Part shown: positions 41,566 to 51,355 of the stretch, piece after piece | How positions within the stretch are numbered: position 1 is the first letter of the stretch | Layout: each line of letters starts with the position of its first letter | NCBI RefSeq assembly: GCF_035818475.1 | Contig: NZ_JAYMGV010000001.1 | Coordinates: forward strand, 2,805,663-2,869,662 | Source of the DNA: Cognatitamlana sp035818475 | GTDB lineage: Bacteria > Bacteroidota > Bacteroidia > Flavobacteriales > Flavobacteriaceae | DNA: 64,000 nt | Direction: 5' to 3' | Translations under genes and position numbers: made by a program | Notes under the pieces: generated by a model | Database searches by the model: none | Told to the model about the DNA's origin: nothing | Seen by the model: only the letters and a program-made list of their open reading frames with translations

Positions 41566-43362
41566 ATGTTTGAAATGAAAAACGTACTATTCTCTGTTAT
41601 TTTATTACTATCCGTTACAGCTTGTAAACAAGACACACAAAAAGAAAAAGTTAAATCTAATAAGCCCGATATTGGTTTTGAAAAGCTTCTAAAAAACTAT
41701 AATAAGGAAGGCTTGGCCTTTGATGTTATGAAGGCAACTAATGCCGGCGACTCAAGATTTAATGATAAATTTCCTGATTTTTTATCAAAAGCGTTTAAAG
41801 AAGAAAAAAGGACATATTATACACAATTCAAAAATGCTTTACAGAATATTGATGACTCTCAGTTAACTGAAACCGAAAAGATGAGTAAAGCGGTTTTGGC
41901 TTGGGATATAGATATTAATTTGGAGGCAATGAGTTTTAAAAAAGATTTAATGCCTATTGACCAAATGTGGTCAAAAAATTTAGATTTTAATCAATATGCA
42001 GGGGGGACAAATGCACAGCCTTTTAAAACAGTTCAGGATTATAAAAACTGGTTAAAACGTGTTGATGACTATTTAGTATGGCTGGAATCTGCTAAAAAAA
42101 ATATGACGCAAGGAGTAGAGGAGGGCTATGTTTTACCGGCATCACTTATAGTAAAGGTTATTCCACAATTTGAAGGTTTGTCAAAAGGAAAGACTGCTGA
42201 ACATTTGTATTATTCGCCAATTGATATTATGCCAGATACCTTTTCAAAAGAAGACCGTGACATGCTTACAAAAGCTTATACAGATATGGTAGAAAATAAG
42301 GTAATGCCCGTACATAAACGTATGGCTGAGTTTTTAAACACTAAGTATTTACCGGAAGGAAGAGCAACAAGCGGGATATCTGAAACACCGCTAGGTGAAG
42401 CTTATTATACGCACCAGATAAAGAAGTATACCACCACTACCATGACGGCCAATGAGATTCATGAATTAGGCTTAAGTGAGGTTGCCAGAATTCGCTCTGA
42501 AATGGAATCAGTAAAGAAAGAGGTTGGGTTTGAAGGCGACTTAAATGCCTTTTTTAATCACGTAAGAACCAATAAAGATTTAATGCCTTTTACTGAGCGT
42601 TCTCAGGTGATTGCTTATTATGATAGTATACATAATGTGATGAAGCCACAGATTAATAAATTGTTTGGTAAGCAACCCAAAACACCGTTTGAAGTGAGAC
42701 GCACAGAACCATTCAGAGAAAAGTCAGCGGCTGCCAATTATAGTGCGGGATCTTTAGACGGAACACGTCCGGGAATTTTTTATACCCCAATTCCTGATGT
42801 ATTAAAATATAATGTTTTTGACAAGGAAGACTTGTTTTTACATGAAGCTATTCCCGGGCATCATTTTCAAATTTCTTTAGCACAGGAAAGCAAAGAACTA
42901 CCGGATTTTAGAAAAACATTATGGTATAGTGCTTATGGTGAAGGTTGGGCACTTTACACTGAGTCTATGGGGAAAGAATTAGGTTTGTATAAAGATCCAT
43001 ATCAGTATTTCGGAATGTTAAGTTCTGAAATGCACAGAGCTATTAGATTGGTTGTAGATACAGGTATTCACGCCAAAGGATGGACAAGAGAGCAAGCTAT
43101 TCAATATTCTTTGGAAAATGAGGCCGAGTCAGAAGAAGATATTATTAGCGAAATAGAACGCTATATGGCAAATCCGGGGCAGGCATTATCTTATAAAATT
43201 GGTCAATTAAAAATTATTGAACTTCGCAAAAGGGCAGAGGAGCAATTAAGTGATAAATTTGATATTAAAGAGTTCCATAATCAGGTGTTGGAAACGGGTT
43301 GTATTCCTTTGCAATTATTAGAAGAAAAAATAGAGTCATGGATTGCATCTTATCAAGGTTAA
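41566..43362 (+). CDS. DUF885 family lipoprotein, putative metallopeptidase
   Basis: 598 residues with lipobox (VTACKQ). The zinc-peptidase-like signature HEAIPGHHFQ lies at ~427 and a downstream glutamate-rich segment YGEGWALYTESMG may supply the third ligand. The family is widespread in Bacteroidota and predicted to be peptidases of the M2/M3-like gluzincin clan; substrate unknown. The stop overlaps a remnant of a DoxX gene. Confidence 0.85.
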   Translation: MFEMKNVLFSVILLLSVTACKQDTQKEKVKSNKPDIGFEKLLKNYNKEGLAFDVMKATNAGDSRFNDKFPDFLSKAFKEEKRTYYTQFKNALQNIDDSQLTETEKMSKAVLAWDIDINLEAMSFKKDLMPIDQMWSKNLDFNQYAGGTNAQPFKTVQDYKNWLKRVDDYLVWLESAKKNMTQGVEEGYVLPASLIVKVIPQFEGLSKGKTAEHLYYSPIDIMPDTFSKEDRDMLTKAYTDMVENKVMPVHKRMAEFLNTKYLPEGRATSGISETPLGEAYYTHQIKKYTTTTMTANEIHELGLSEVARIRSEMESVKKEVGFEGDLNAFFNHVRTNKDLMPFTERSQVIAYYDSIHNVMKPQINKLFGKQPKTPFEVRRTEPFREKSAAANYSAGSLDGTRPGIFYTPIPDVLKYNVFDKEDLFLHEAIPGHHFQISLAQESKELPDFRKTLWYSAYGEGWALYTESMGKELGLYKDPYQYFGMLSSEMHRAIRLVVDTGIHAKGWTREQAIQYSLENEAESEEDIISEIERYMANPGQALSYKIGQLKIIELRKRAEEQLSDKFDIKEFHNQVLETGCIPLQLLEEKIESWIASYQG

Positions 43363-43471
43363 GCTATATGGTGGCTGGAACATAGAATTGTTAGGCCTGT
43401 ATTTATTAGGAGCACTGACTCTCTTTTTTACCGGAGCAGGTAAATATGCCATTTCAAGGAATTCATTCTGA
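43361..43471 (+). pseudogene. 3' fragment of a DoxX-family membrane protein gene
   Basis: Directly at the end of the DUF885 gene another frame reads KLYGGWNIELLGLYLLGAL, then a hydrophobic stretch ending TGAGKYAISR and a TGA at 43469. This matches the last helix and tail of DoxX-type proteins. There is no start and the rest of the gene is missing, so a deletion has probably joined the two loci. Confidence 0.55.
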
Positions 43472-43620
43472 GATTAATTTAAAATAAAGTGTGCTTATCG
43501 TTATGATAACATTTACTTTATTGATTTTTTGACTAAAAAGAACTATTTTTAAGTTTCCTGATTTAAAATTACGAACCATTGAAGATTCACAGGAGATCAT
43601 CATTCAAAAATTTAAATAAT

Positions 43621-45036
43621 ATGAAAAAACTGGTACCACTATGTTTACTGGCATTTTGTTTATTAACTAATGCCAATGCCCAAAAAAATGAAAAACCGAA
43701 TATTGTAGTTATGATGGTTGATAATCTGGGTTGGGGAGAACTAGGTTGCTATGGAGGGGGGATCTTACGGGGAACCGAAACACCGCAATTAGATAAGCTT
43801 GCTTCTGAAGGCATTCGTTTTTTGAATTTTAATGCCGAAACACAATGTACTCCCAGCAGGTCTGCTTTTATGACCGGTAGGCATCCTATTAGGTCAGGGA
43901 CAACTAAAGTAGTTTGGGGAATTCTATATGGATTAACCCAATGGGAAATAACTATGGCTGAATTGCTATCAGATCAAGGGTATAAAACAGGTATGTTTGG
44001 TAAATGGCATTTAGGGGATGTAGAAGGCAGGTTTCCAACAGACCAGGGTTTTGATGAGTGGTATGGTATAGCAAATACTACTGATGAATCTCAATATAGC
44101 AGTCATTATTGGTTTGACCCTGAAGTGGCCGAAGTTCCTGTTGTTCAGGAAAGTACTAAAGGAAAGAAACCTATAACAGTAAAGAATTATGATATTCCTG
44201 CAAGGAAGGTCATTGATGAAGAACTTACTTTGAAGTCTATTGACTTTATGAAGCGTAGTGTAAAGGCTAAAAAACCGTTTTTTGCATTTATTCCATTTAC
44301 CCAACCCCATCAGCCGGTTATTCCTCATCCGGATTTTGAAGGAAAAACAGGTAATGGAAATTATGCTGATGTTATGGCAGAAATAGATTATAGAGCCGGG
44401 CAAATCCTTCAATCTATAGACGATCTTAAAATTAGAGACAATACCATTGTTATCTGGTTAAGTGATAACGGGCCGGAACAGGCTACCGGGCATCATGGAA
44501 CAGCTGGCTTTTGGAGAGGTTTTTATTTTACTGCTTTAGAAGGGTCCCTACGGGTACCGGCTATGATAAGATGGCCTGGTAAAGTTAAGACAGGCCAGGT
44601 TACCAATGAGATTATGCATATTACCGACCTGATGCCTACCTTGGCGGCAGTATCCGGAGCACAAATGCCAAAGGACCGTATGATAGATGGAGTTAACCAA
44701 TTAGATTTTCTTTTGGGAAAACAAGAAAAGTCTAATCGGGAAGGTTTTCCGGTTTATAACGGAGACGATCTGTTCGCCTATAAATGGAGAAATTGGAAAA
44801 TTCACTTTAAATGGTTGGAAAATGGATACTTTGAACAGGCCCAGACACTTAATGTGCCTAAACTTTTTAATTTGATTGAAGATCCGAAAGAATTATATTC
44901 CATTGAAATAGGTGATTTGTCAGGGGCTTGGATGGCACCGGTTGTCATGAAAAAAATTGTAGCTTTTCAGGGGTCTTTAATGAAAGAACCTCCTATAAAA
45001 ACAGGAACACCAGATCCATATGTTCCAAATAATTAA
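43621..45036 (+). CDS. Type I sulfatase (arylsulfatase-like)
   Basis: 471 residues from the ATG at 43621, which begins a good signal peptide (...NANAQ). An upstream in-frame start at 43579 would add 14 polar residues and is rejected. The sulfatase signature CTPSRSAFMTGR holds the cysteine that becomes formylglycine. Other segments: VDNLGWGELGCYGGG (metal site, second Asp replaced by Asn), GKWHLG, and SDNGPEQATGHHG. Exported; likely removes sulfate from polysaccharides or small aryl sulfates. No anSME maturase in the window. Confidence 0.9.
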   Translation: MKKLVPLCLLAFCLLTNANAQKNEKPNIVVMMVDNLGWGELGCYGGGILRGTETPQLDKLASEGIRFLNFNAETQCTPSRSAFMTGRHPIRSGTTKVVWGILYGLTQWEITMAELLSDQGYKTGMFGKWHLGDVEGRFPTDQGFDEWYGIANTTDESQYSSHYWFDPEVAEVPVVQESTKGKKPITVKNYDIPARKVIDEELTLKSIDFMKRSVKAKKPFFAFIPFTQPHQPVIPHPDFEGKTGNGNYADVMAEIDYRAGQILQSIDDLKIRDNTIVIWLSDNGPEQATGHHGTAGFWRGFYFTALEGSLRVPAMIRWPGKVKTGQVTNEIMHITDLMPTLAAVSGAQMPKDRMIDGVNQLDFLLGKQEKSNREGFPVYNGDDLFAYKWRNWKIHFKWLENGYFEQAQTLNVPKLFNLIEDPKELYSIEIGDLSGAWMAPVVMKKIVAFQGSLMKEPPIKTGTPDPYVPNN

Positions 45037-45041
45037 TAAAC

Positions 45042-45073
45042 AAAAAAGCCTCCGATAATCCGGAGGCCTTTTT
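45042..45073. terminator. Bidirectional terminator between sulfatase and lipoprotein genes
   Basis: AAAAAAGCCTCCG (45042-45054) and CGGAGGCCTTTTT (45061-45073) with a 6-nt loop. The genes converge here, and A- and T-runs serve both strands. Confidence 0.9.
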
Positions 45074-45075
45074 GT

Positions 45076-46257
45076 TTATTGCTGTAATGAATAAGAATTT
45101 ATAATATTCTTTAACTGTAGTTTTAGGTCTTCACCGGTATCATAAACCATTTGTTCATTATTGGGGAATGGTATGCGTCTATGTTCCAGGAAGCCTAAAT
45201 CATCTTGAAGTAAAGCACGTTTGTCTCCTCTGGAAGTGGCATAAATATATTCAAAGATAAATTCACTATTCACCGGGAATCTATCCAATACTTGATTTGA
45301 TCTTAGGTCTTTATAAATAACATCAGCAATAACTTGAGAAGATTTGGTTTGAATAGTCTCAAGATAACGACATTTCACCCTAACAATTTTGTCCACTTTA
45401 ATATCGTTGCCTAAACTGTCTTTAGCAACATTGCCTGCTTCATCTAAAGCATATTTCCAGCCATCAATAACATCTTTTTCTCTTATAAACTCACGTTCTT
45501 TAATACGCTCAGGAGACACATTGATTTGTTTTAAATTGAGTTGCATGGTATAATCATAATTGAGGCCTTTTATTTTATTGACATGGTAGGTGCTCCAAAA
45601 CTTATTCAAACCATAGGTGTCCATGCTTAATAAATCATTTTCTAAACGCCTTGGAATGATTTGATCGGTTTCATTGTTTATAGACACCAAAATATAATCC
45701 GTTCCACGTTGATGGGCTTCATCCAATAACTCAGTCGTGTTCTCATAATTTGGGTTTATACTTTGAACATAATCTAAGATATTGTATGCATCCCTAATGT
45801 TGCTCTTATTGTCAGATTCTAAAAGCGCTAAACCTTTTTCATACATGTAATTAGATACATTTTCTTTTGCTTCTAATATATCATTACTGTAATTGTTGAA
45901 TTTAAAGGAGATTTGCTTGCCATTAATATAAAGCGGTAAAATAGGTTTAATAGCTTCCTGTCTGGCATCTAAATCCAGATAAAATTCATAGATGTTTCTG
46001 TAAGCCTCTGGGTTATTATCTTTTTTAAGATGAGCTAAGGTGCTTAAGTCGCGTTCTACAACTTTATAATAGGCATCTTGTAGCATAATGACATAATCGT
46101 AATTTCGTTTTTTGTCCTTATTTATCCTTAGCTTCTTAAGAGCTGTTTGTATAGCCTGATCATAATTACCAGTATTTACGGCCTTTTCAACTTGTTTACG
46201 TGTGCTACAAGCTACTAAAAAGAAAACCAAGCCTGGTACGAGTAGTAGTTTTTTCAT
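45076..46257 (-). CDS. Lipoprotein with N-terminal TPR-like helices, unknown function
   Basis: 393 residues, lipobox FFLVACST (Cys 17). The N-terminal ~190 residues are helical with TPR-like repeats (VNTGNYDQAIQTALKKLRIN); the C-terminal half is beta-rich (CRYLETIQTKSSQVIADVIY, FIFEYIYATSRGDKRAL). Not assigned to a named family. Conserved lipoproteins of this type in Flavobacteriia may be cell-envelope assembly factors, but no evidence here. Confidence 0.7.
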   Translation of the reverse strand: MKKLLLVPGLVFFLVACSTRKQVEKAVNTGNYDQAIQTALKKLRINKDKKRNYDYVIMLQDAYYKVVERDLSTLAHLKKDNNPEAYRNIYEFYLDLDARQEAIKPILPLYINGKQISFKFNNYSNDILEAKENVSNYMYEKGLALLESDNKSNIRDAYNILDYVQSINPNYENTTELLDEAHQRGTDYILVSINNETDQIIPRRLENDLLSMDTYGLNKFWSTYHVNKIKGLNYDYTMQLNLKQINVSPERIKEREFIREKDVIDGWKYALDEAGNVAKDSLGNDIKVDKIVRVKCRYLETIQTKSSQVIADVIYKDLRSNQVLDRFPVNSEFIFEYIYATSRGDKRALLQDDLGFLEHRRIPFPNNEQMVYDTGEDLKLQLKNIINSYSLQQ

Positions 46258-46380
46258 AGGTTAAAAGTTTAGGTTATTGGGGTAACCTTTTCAATAGTGG
46301 TGCCAAAATACTAAAATATCAGATAAAATACTAATAAATCCGATGAAATGAATTTTGTTTTATAAAAAGTATGGTAATTC

Positions 46381-47664
46381 CTATTTTTTATTGTAAACAG
46401 GAAGTAATTTAGTAGTGACTTCTCCAAAACCAATTCTAGTACCATCTTTCTCACAATGTCCGCGCATAATAACAGTATCATTATCATTTATGAATTTACG
46501 TTCTGAACCATCCTTCATCTTAAGCGGTTTTTCACCTTTCCAGGTCAACTCTAACATAGAGCCATAACTATCTTCGGTAGGCCCGGAAATAGTTCCGCTT
46601 CCCATCATGTCGCCGGAATTAACGGGGCAACCATTAATAGTATGATGAGCCAATTGCTGAACCATATTCCAATACATGTATTTAAAGTTAGATTTACTGA
46701 CTATGGTTTCTTTAGCTCCTTTGGGTTGGATGGCAACTTCCAGTTGGATATCGTAGCTCTTTTTGCCTTTATATTGCAAATACTCCAATTGCGGCTTAAC
46801 AGGTTTTGGGCTTTCAACTCTATAGGGTTCCAGTGCATCAAGAGTAACAATCCAGGGCGAGATAGAAGATGCAAAATTCTTAGCTAAAAACGGTCCTAAA
46901 GGAACATACTCCCACTTTTGAATATCTCTGGCACTCCAATCATTTAAAAGCACTAATCCAAAGATATATTCCTCGGCTTCCTCAACAGGAATTGGTTCTC
47001 CCAGATCATTGGCATCTGTAGTGATAAAGGCCATTTCTAATTCAAAATCAACTAATTTACTTGGACCAAAAACAGGTTCGGTAGCTCCATTTGGAAGTGT
47101 TTGCCCCTGAGGCCTATGTACAGGAATACCTGAAGGAATTATAGAGGAACTTCTGCCGTGGTATCCAACCGGAATATGCAACCAGTTTGGCAACAAGGCG
47201 TTATCAGGATCTCTAAACATGGTTCCTACATTGGTGGCATGTTCTATGCTGGAATAAAAATCTGTATAATCACCTATTTGAACCGGTAATTGCATTTCAA
47301 TTTCATCCAATCTAAATAAGATGGTCTCTTTATGCTTTGAGTTGTTTTTAAGTGTGTTATTTTCAGCATCAAAAATTTCAGCAATTCTATTTCTAACCAA
47401 TCGCCAGGTTTTTCTACCGTCTGCAATAAAATCGTTTAAAGAATCTTGTAAAAAAATATCATCAGTTAAAGGAATACCTTCAAAGTAACCTAGCTGATGT
47501 AAAGCTCCTAAATCTATTGCTGTATCTCCAATACGTGTTCCAATGGTAATAATATCATCACGTGTTAAAAATACACCAAAAGGAATATTTTGAATGGGGA
47601 AATCTGAATTTTTATCTACGTGTAACCACGATGTTCTATCTGGGTTGTTAGCTGCTATTGGCAT
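46381..47664 (-). CDS. fahA: Fumarylacetoacetase
   Basis: 427 residues, typical of the eukaryote-like FAH used in aerobic tyrosine catabolism. N-terminal SH3-like domain, then catalytic core with PVGYHGRSSSIIPSG, DFELEMAFITT, LLNDWSARDIQKWEY and TINGCPVNSGDMMGSGTISG. It hydrolyses fumarylacetoacetate to fumarate and acetoacetate. Other tyrosine-pathway genes are not in the window. Divergent from glyA. Confidence 0.95.
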   Translation of the reverse strand: MPIAANNPDRTSWLHVDKNSDFPIQNIPFGVFLTRDDIITIGTRIGDTAIDLGALHQLGYFEGIPLTDDIFLQDSLNDFIADGRKTWRLVRNRIAEIFDAENNTLKNNSKHKETILFRLDEIEMQLPVQIGDYTDFYSSIEHATNVGTMFRDPDNALLPNWLHIPVGYHGRSSSIIPSGIPVHRPQGQTLPNGATEPVFGPSKLVDFELEMAFITTDANDLGEPIPVEEAEEYIFGLVLLNDWSARDIQKWEYVPLGPFLAKNFASSISPWIVTLDALEPYRVESPKPVKPQLEYLQYKGKKSYDIQLEVAIQPKGAKETIVSKSNFKYMYWNMVQQLAHHTINGCPVNSGDMMGSGTISGPTEDSYGSMLELTWKGEKPLKMKDGSERKFINDNDTVIMRGHCEKDGTRIGFGEVTTKLLPVYNKK

Positions 47665-47800
47665 AACTCTAAATTTTGTGTTATTGTATTCTCATCAAAC
47701 GTACACATTTTTTTTATTTTAAATGAAAAAAACGAGTAAAATATAGATTAATATTAACCGTTAATAAATCGGTTAAAAACTTGGGTGTAAATCTTTGGTT

Positions 47801-47835
47801 TTTGATGTTTTTAAATAATGTATTTGCTATTTTTG
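47801..47835 (+). promoter_or_regulatory. glyA promoter (-33/-7)
   Basis: TTTG at 47801-47804 and TATTTTTG at 47828-47835, 23 bp apart, a match to the Bacteroidota consensus. The start should be near 47841, giving a ~20-nt leader before the ATG at 47863. Confidence 0.6.
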
Positions 47836-47862
47836 CCGAATATTTAATCAGAATTTAATTTT

Positions 47863-49134
47863 ATGCAACGCGACGAACAAATTTTTGAACTTATTCAAGC
47901 TGAAAATGAACGCCAGCTTCATGGTATTGAACTTATTGCTTCAGAGAATTTTGTAAGCCCACAAGTTATGGAAGCTGCAGGCTCTGTATTAACAAATAAA
48001 TATGCTGAAGGGTACCCTGGAAAGCGTTATTATGGGGGATGTGAAGTAGTTGATGAAGTTGAGCAAATAGCTATTGATAGGGCAAAGGCTTTGTTTGGAG
48101 CAGAATATGTAAATGTGCAGCCGCATTCAGGAAGCCAGGCTAATACTGCAGTATACCATGCTTGTTTGAAACCGGGTGATAAGATTTTAGGTTTTGATTT
48201 ATCTCATGGTGGGCATTTAACGCATGGGTCTCCTGTAAACTTTTCAGGAAAGCTTTACAATCCGGTATTTTATGGCGTAGAGCAGAAAACAGGTGTTTTA
48301 AATTATGATAAAATACAGGAGGTAGCCACAAAAGAACAACCAAAATTAATTATTGCCGGAGCCTCTGCATACTCACGTGATATTGATTTTAAGCGTTTTA
48401 GAGTTATTGCCGATAGTGTTGGTGCCATATTAATGGCAGATATTTCGCATCCTGCAGGGTTGATTGCCAAAGGTATTTTAAATGACCCGCTTCCACACTG
48501 TCACATAGTAACAACAACTACACATAAAACCTTAAGAGGACCAAGAGGAGGGCTGATTATGATGGGTAAAGATTTTGAAAACCCATTTGGCATCAAACTC
48601 AAAAACGGTAATCTACGTAAAATGTCATCATTGTTGGATTCTGCTGTTTTTCCGGGTAACCAAGGAGGGCCGTTAGAACATATTATTGCAGCAAAAGCTA
48701 TTGCTTTTGGAGAAGCATTAACAGATGAGTTTTTACATTACCAGTTACAGGTTAAGCAAAATGCAGCAGCTATGGCTGAAGCTTTAGTAGCAAAAGGTTA
48801 TAATATCATTTCAGGAGGAACAGATAATCACTGTATGTTAATTGATTTGCGTAATAAAAACCTGTCTGGTAAAGATGCAGAACAGGCTTTAGTAAAAGCG
48901 GATATTACAGTCAACAAAAATATGGTACCGTTTGATGATAAGTCACCATTTGTAACATCAGGTATCCGTTTAGGTGTGGCTGCGGTAACTACCAGAGGCT
49001 TGAAAGAAGAAGATATGGTAGCTATTGTAGAGTTAATTGACGAAGTGATTGCCAACTTTGAAGATGAAGCTATTTTAGAAGCCGTAAAAGGTAAAGTAAA
49101 TGCAATGATGGCAGATAGGCCTTTATTTGTATAA
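47863..49134 (+). CDS. glyA: Serine hydroxymethyltransferase
   Basis: 423 residues, standard length. IELIASENFVSPQVMEAAGS at the N-terminus, PLP-binding lysine in TTTTHKTLRGPRGG (about residue 224), and NKYAEGYPGKRYYGG. It interconverts serine and glycine with tetrahydrofolate, feeding one-carbon metabolism. Monocistronic with its own terminator. Confidence 0.97.
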   Translation: MQRDEQIFELIQAENERQLHGIELIASENFVSPQVMEAAGSVLTNKYAEGYPGKRYYGGCEVVDEVEQIAIDRAKALFGAEYVNVQPHSGSQANTAVYHACLKPGDKILGFDLSHGGHLTHGSPVNFSGKLYNPVFYGVEQKTGVLNYDKIQEVATKEQPKLIIAGASAYSRDIDFKRFRVIADSVGAILMADISHPAGLIAKGILNDPLPHCHIVTTTTHKTLRGPRGGLIMMGKDFENPFGIKLKNGNLRKMSSLLDSAVFPGNQGGPLEHIIAAKAIAFGEALTDEFLHYQLQVKQNAAAMAEALVAKGYNIISGGTDNHCMLIDLRNKNLSGKDAEQALVKADITVNKNMVPFDDKSPFVTSGIRLGVAAVTTRGLKEEDMVAIVELIDEVIANFEDEAILEAVKGKVNAMMADRPLFV

Positions 49135-49140
49135 GGGTAC

Positions 49141-49233
49141 TGTCATTCAAAACGAAGTGAAGAATCTCTCATTTTAGATTTTTTTACTATTATTATAAAA
49201 CAAGAATCCTGCTGTATTAAGCAGGATTTTTTT
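49141..49233 (+). terminator. glyA terminator preceded by a repeat fragment
   Basis: 49141-49170 is half of the GTCATTC repeat seen at 20651. The terminator follows: AATCCTGC (49205-49212) pairs with GCAGGATT (49221-49228), 8-nt loop, T-run to 49233. Confidence 0.8.
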
Positions 49234-49291
49234 GTTTGTACATATTCATTATAACTTTATAATGAGAAGTTTCTTTTTAATCATACTGCTT

Positions 49292-49702
49292 TTAAGATGA
49301 TTTCTCTCTAAATCCCAGAAATAATAGTAATCCTAAAGTTACTATCAGCCCTATAATTGAAGCCATAAGGTCATTGAAATCATAAGTGTTATTACCACCA
49401 ATATTATGAAATTTAAGCTCTTGAGAGATTACATATATTGAAGAAATACATGTTGAAATTACATAGGCCCAAGCGTCATTAATTTTTATTTGAAAACGGT
49501 CCTTCAGTCTTAAAATTATACCTGTTAAGGCTATAGTTCCCATAATGGCTTCAATCAGGTTTGGTATTGAATAGGTAATTACTTCAAGAGCAGGAGTTGG
49601 TTTATTTTTCAGAATCCAAGACCTTAGGTATAATTTGTTTAAGACAAATACAAGAAAAACAATTCCGAATAAATACCTAATGTATTTTTTTATTCTCATC
49701 AA
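49292..49702 (-). CDS. Small membrane protein of unknown function
   Basis: 136 residues, about four membrane segments (LFGIVFLVFVLNKLYL, LIEAIMGTIALTGIILRL, a middle one, and IIGLIVTLGLLLFLGF). No recognised family. Its start codon directly abuts the stop of the beta-helix lipoprotein gene, so the two are co-transcribed. Confidence 0.65.
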   Translation of the reverse strand: MMRIKKYIRYLFGIVFLVFVLNKLYLRSWILKNKPTPALEVITYSIPNLIEAIMGTIALTGIILRLKDRFQIKINDAWAYVISTCISSIYVISQELKFHNIGGNNTYDFNDLMASIIGLIVTLGLLLFLGFREKSS

Positions 49703-51256
49703 TTATTCTTCAGGAAACGTAATATGTTGATAAGCGCCCAGATCTGGTGAAGTTGTTCGATTAACGCTTAAAATGTCTAAAGGCACCTGCGAAGCAAAAC
49801 CAGCATTACCTTGGTTAATTCCAGCAGATTTATCACCTACCATTAATTGATTTTGGTCAGGGTTTTTAAAGTCTGGATCTTCATTAAAAATGATGTTCTC
49901 GTATATATTGGGGTCTTCAAAGTCGTAATTAGGCCCCGTAAATTCGTTATTACTATCTCTGAATTGTATTAAACAATTGGTGAATTTAAAATTGAATGCT
50001 ACAGCATCATCTTCAATTTCATCCAACAGAATTTCGGTAGTTTCATTGCCATAAATTATACAATTGTTAAAATTAGCTTCGGTTAAATTTGCGATAGGAA
50101 CATTGTTGTCTTCGTTTACAACAAAATTATTTAGTAAAAGCGCCGGAAACTGCCTGAAACTATTATTCCAGTAATTAGTAATAGTGCTATGTGTAAAATT
50201 GTATTTCCCTCCAAATGTCCCGGCAAAAGACGATAAACCGGAATTATTTATAATCACATTTTCTCCAGTTATAGAGGTGTTTCTTCCCAAAATACCAAAA
50301 CTACTTGAATTGTATATTTGTGAATTGGTAATGGTCAGCTTATCATTAGTTTCATTAGGGTTACCGTCACATAAAACTCCAATGGTTGAATTTTTTATAG
50401 TGGCATAATTTATAGTATTATTAATACTGCCATCAAAAAGCCATATGGCTCCCCATTGTCCGGGGACATCAGAAAAACCGGGTTCCAGGCGGTCGCCTTC
50501 AAAAATCACTTCGTTTTCTAATACTTCCTGATCATTACTGTAGGCGCCATTAACATTAATTGAAGCCTGATTTAGTACCATTAAACCGGAATTTTCATGA
50601 AAATGCAGTCGGGCACCGGCTTCAATAGTTAGGGTTTGGTTTTCAGGTACAGCAGCAAAACCATAAATAACATAAGGTTTATCTTTAGTAAGCGTTAATT
50701 CATCGGGCAGTAATTCACGTCCCTGTAAATTGGTTTCAACAAGTTCACCATCAATATTGATCTTTAAAGTCTCAATGATTTTGGTAGTTTTGTCTCTGTC
50801 AGGATAAATAAAAACAGCATCCTGTACTAAGGTTACTAGTTCTACTTTTTGAAGGTTAGATCCGGCATCAAATTCTATCTGGTCAGTATATAAATACTTT
50901 CCATCATCAGGATTAATGTTGATAGTCGATTCAACAAATATATACAGGCTGTCTTTTGCCAGTATTTCTATATTTTCAAATACTTTTCCGGCAATGCCAT
51001 CAACGCTTAGTCTGTAATTTGAAGTTTCACCTAAAGCGAGTTTTACTGAAGGGATAAAGATATCATTATTACTATTGTTATATACTTTCAGGTTATAGGT
51101 GCTTGAGCTAATATTTGTAAAGATGGTATCTAAATAAACGGTGTCTTTAGAAAATTGCAGGTTTCCGGTGCTGGGGGAAAACTCAAAATCATTTCTGCAT
51201 GAACTCCATAGCATTAAAAACCCTATGATAAATAAAAAGTAAAAGTAACGTGTCAT
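49703..51256 (-). CDS. Right-handed beta-helix lipoprotein
   Basis: 517 residues, lipobox LWSSCRN (Cys ~20). N-terminal Ig-like part (residues 25-170), then a parallel beta-helix region with short repeating asparagine-rich turns (INNTINYATIKNSTIGVLCD, ITNSQIYNSSSFGILG), as in choice-of-anchor-Q/pectate-lyase-fold proteins. Likely surface exposed, maybe carbohydrate- or matrix-related. No catalytic motif identified. Confidence 0.75.
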   Translation of the reverse strand: MTRYFYFLFIIGFLMLWSSCRNDFEFSPSTGNLQFSKDTVYLDTIFTNISSSTYNLKVYNNSNNDIFIPSVKLALGETSNYRLSVDGIAGKVFENIEILAKDSLYIFVESTININPDDGKYLYTDQIEFDAGSNLQKVELVTLVQDAVFIYPDRDKTTKIIETLKINIDGELVETNLQGRELLPDELTLTKDKPYVIYGFAAVPENQTLTIEAGARLHFHENSGLMVLNQASINVNGAYSNDQEVLENEVIFEGDRLEPGFSDVPGQWGAIWLFDGSINNTINYATIKNSTIGVLCDGNPNETNDKLTITNSQIYNSSSFGILGRNTSITGENVIINNSGLSSFAGTFGGKYNFTHSTITNYWNNSFRQFPALLLNNFVVNEDNNVPIANLTEANFNNCIIYGNETTEILLDEIEDDAVAFNFKFTNCLIQFRDSNNEFTGPNYDFEDPNIYENIIFNEDPDFKNPDQNQLMVGDKSAGINQGNAGFASQVPLDILSVNRTTSPDLGAYQHITFPEE

Positions 51257-51355
51257 GATTGGGTAATGTTGGTTTTATTACCAAGTTATTGGCTAAAATA
51301 TAACTTTTGAAAGAATGATTTAGTATGAATGTTACTATTTAATTAAAAAAGTATA

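Noticed and set aside
43579..43620. Longer N-terminus for the sulfatase
   Set aside because: It would add 14 polar residues before a normal signal peptide; the ATG at 43621 is the better start.
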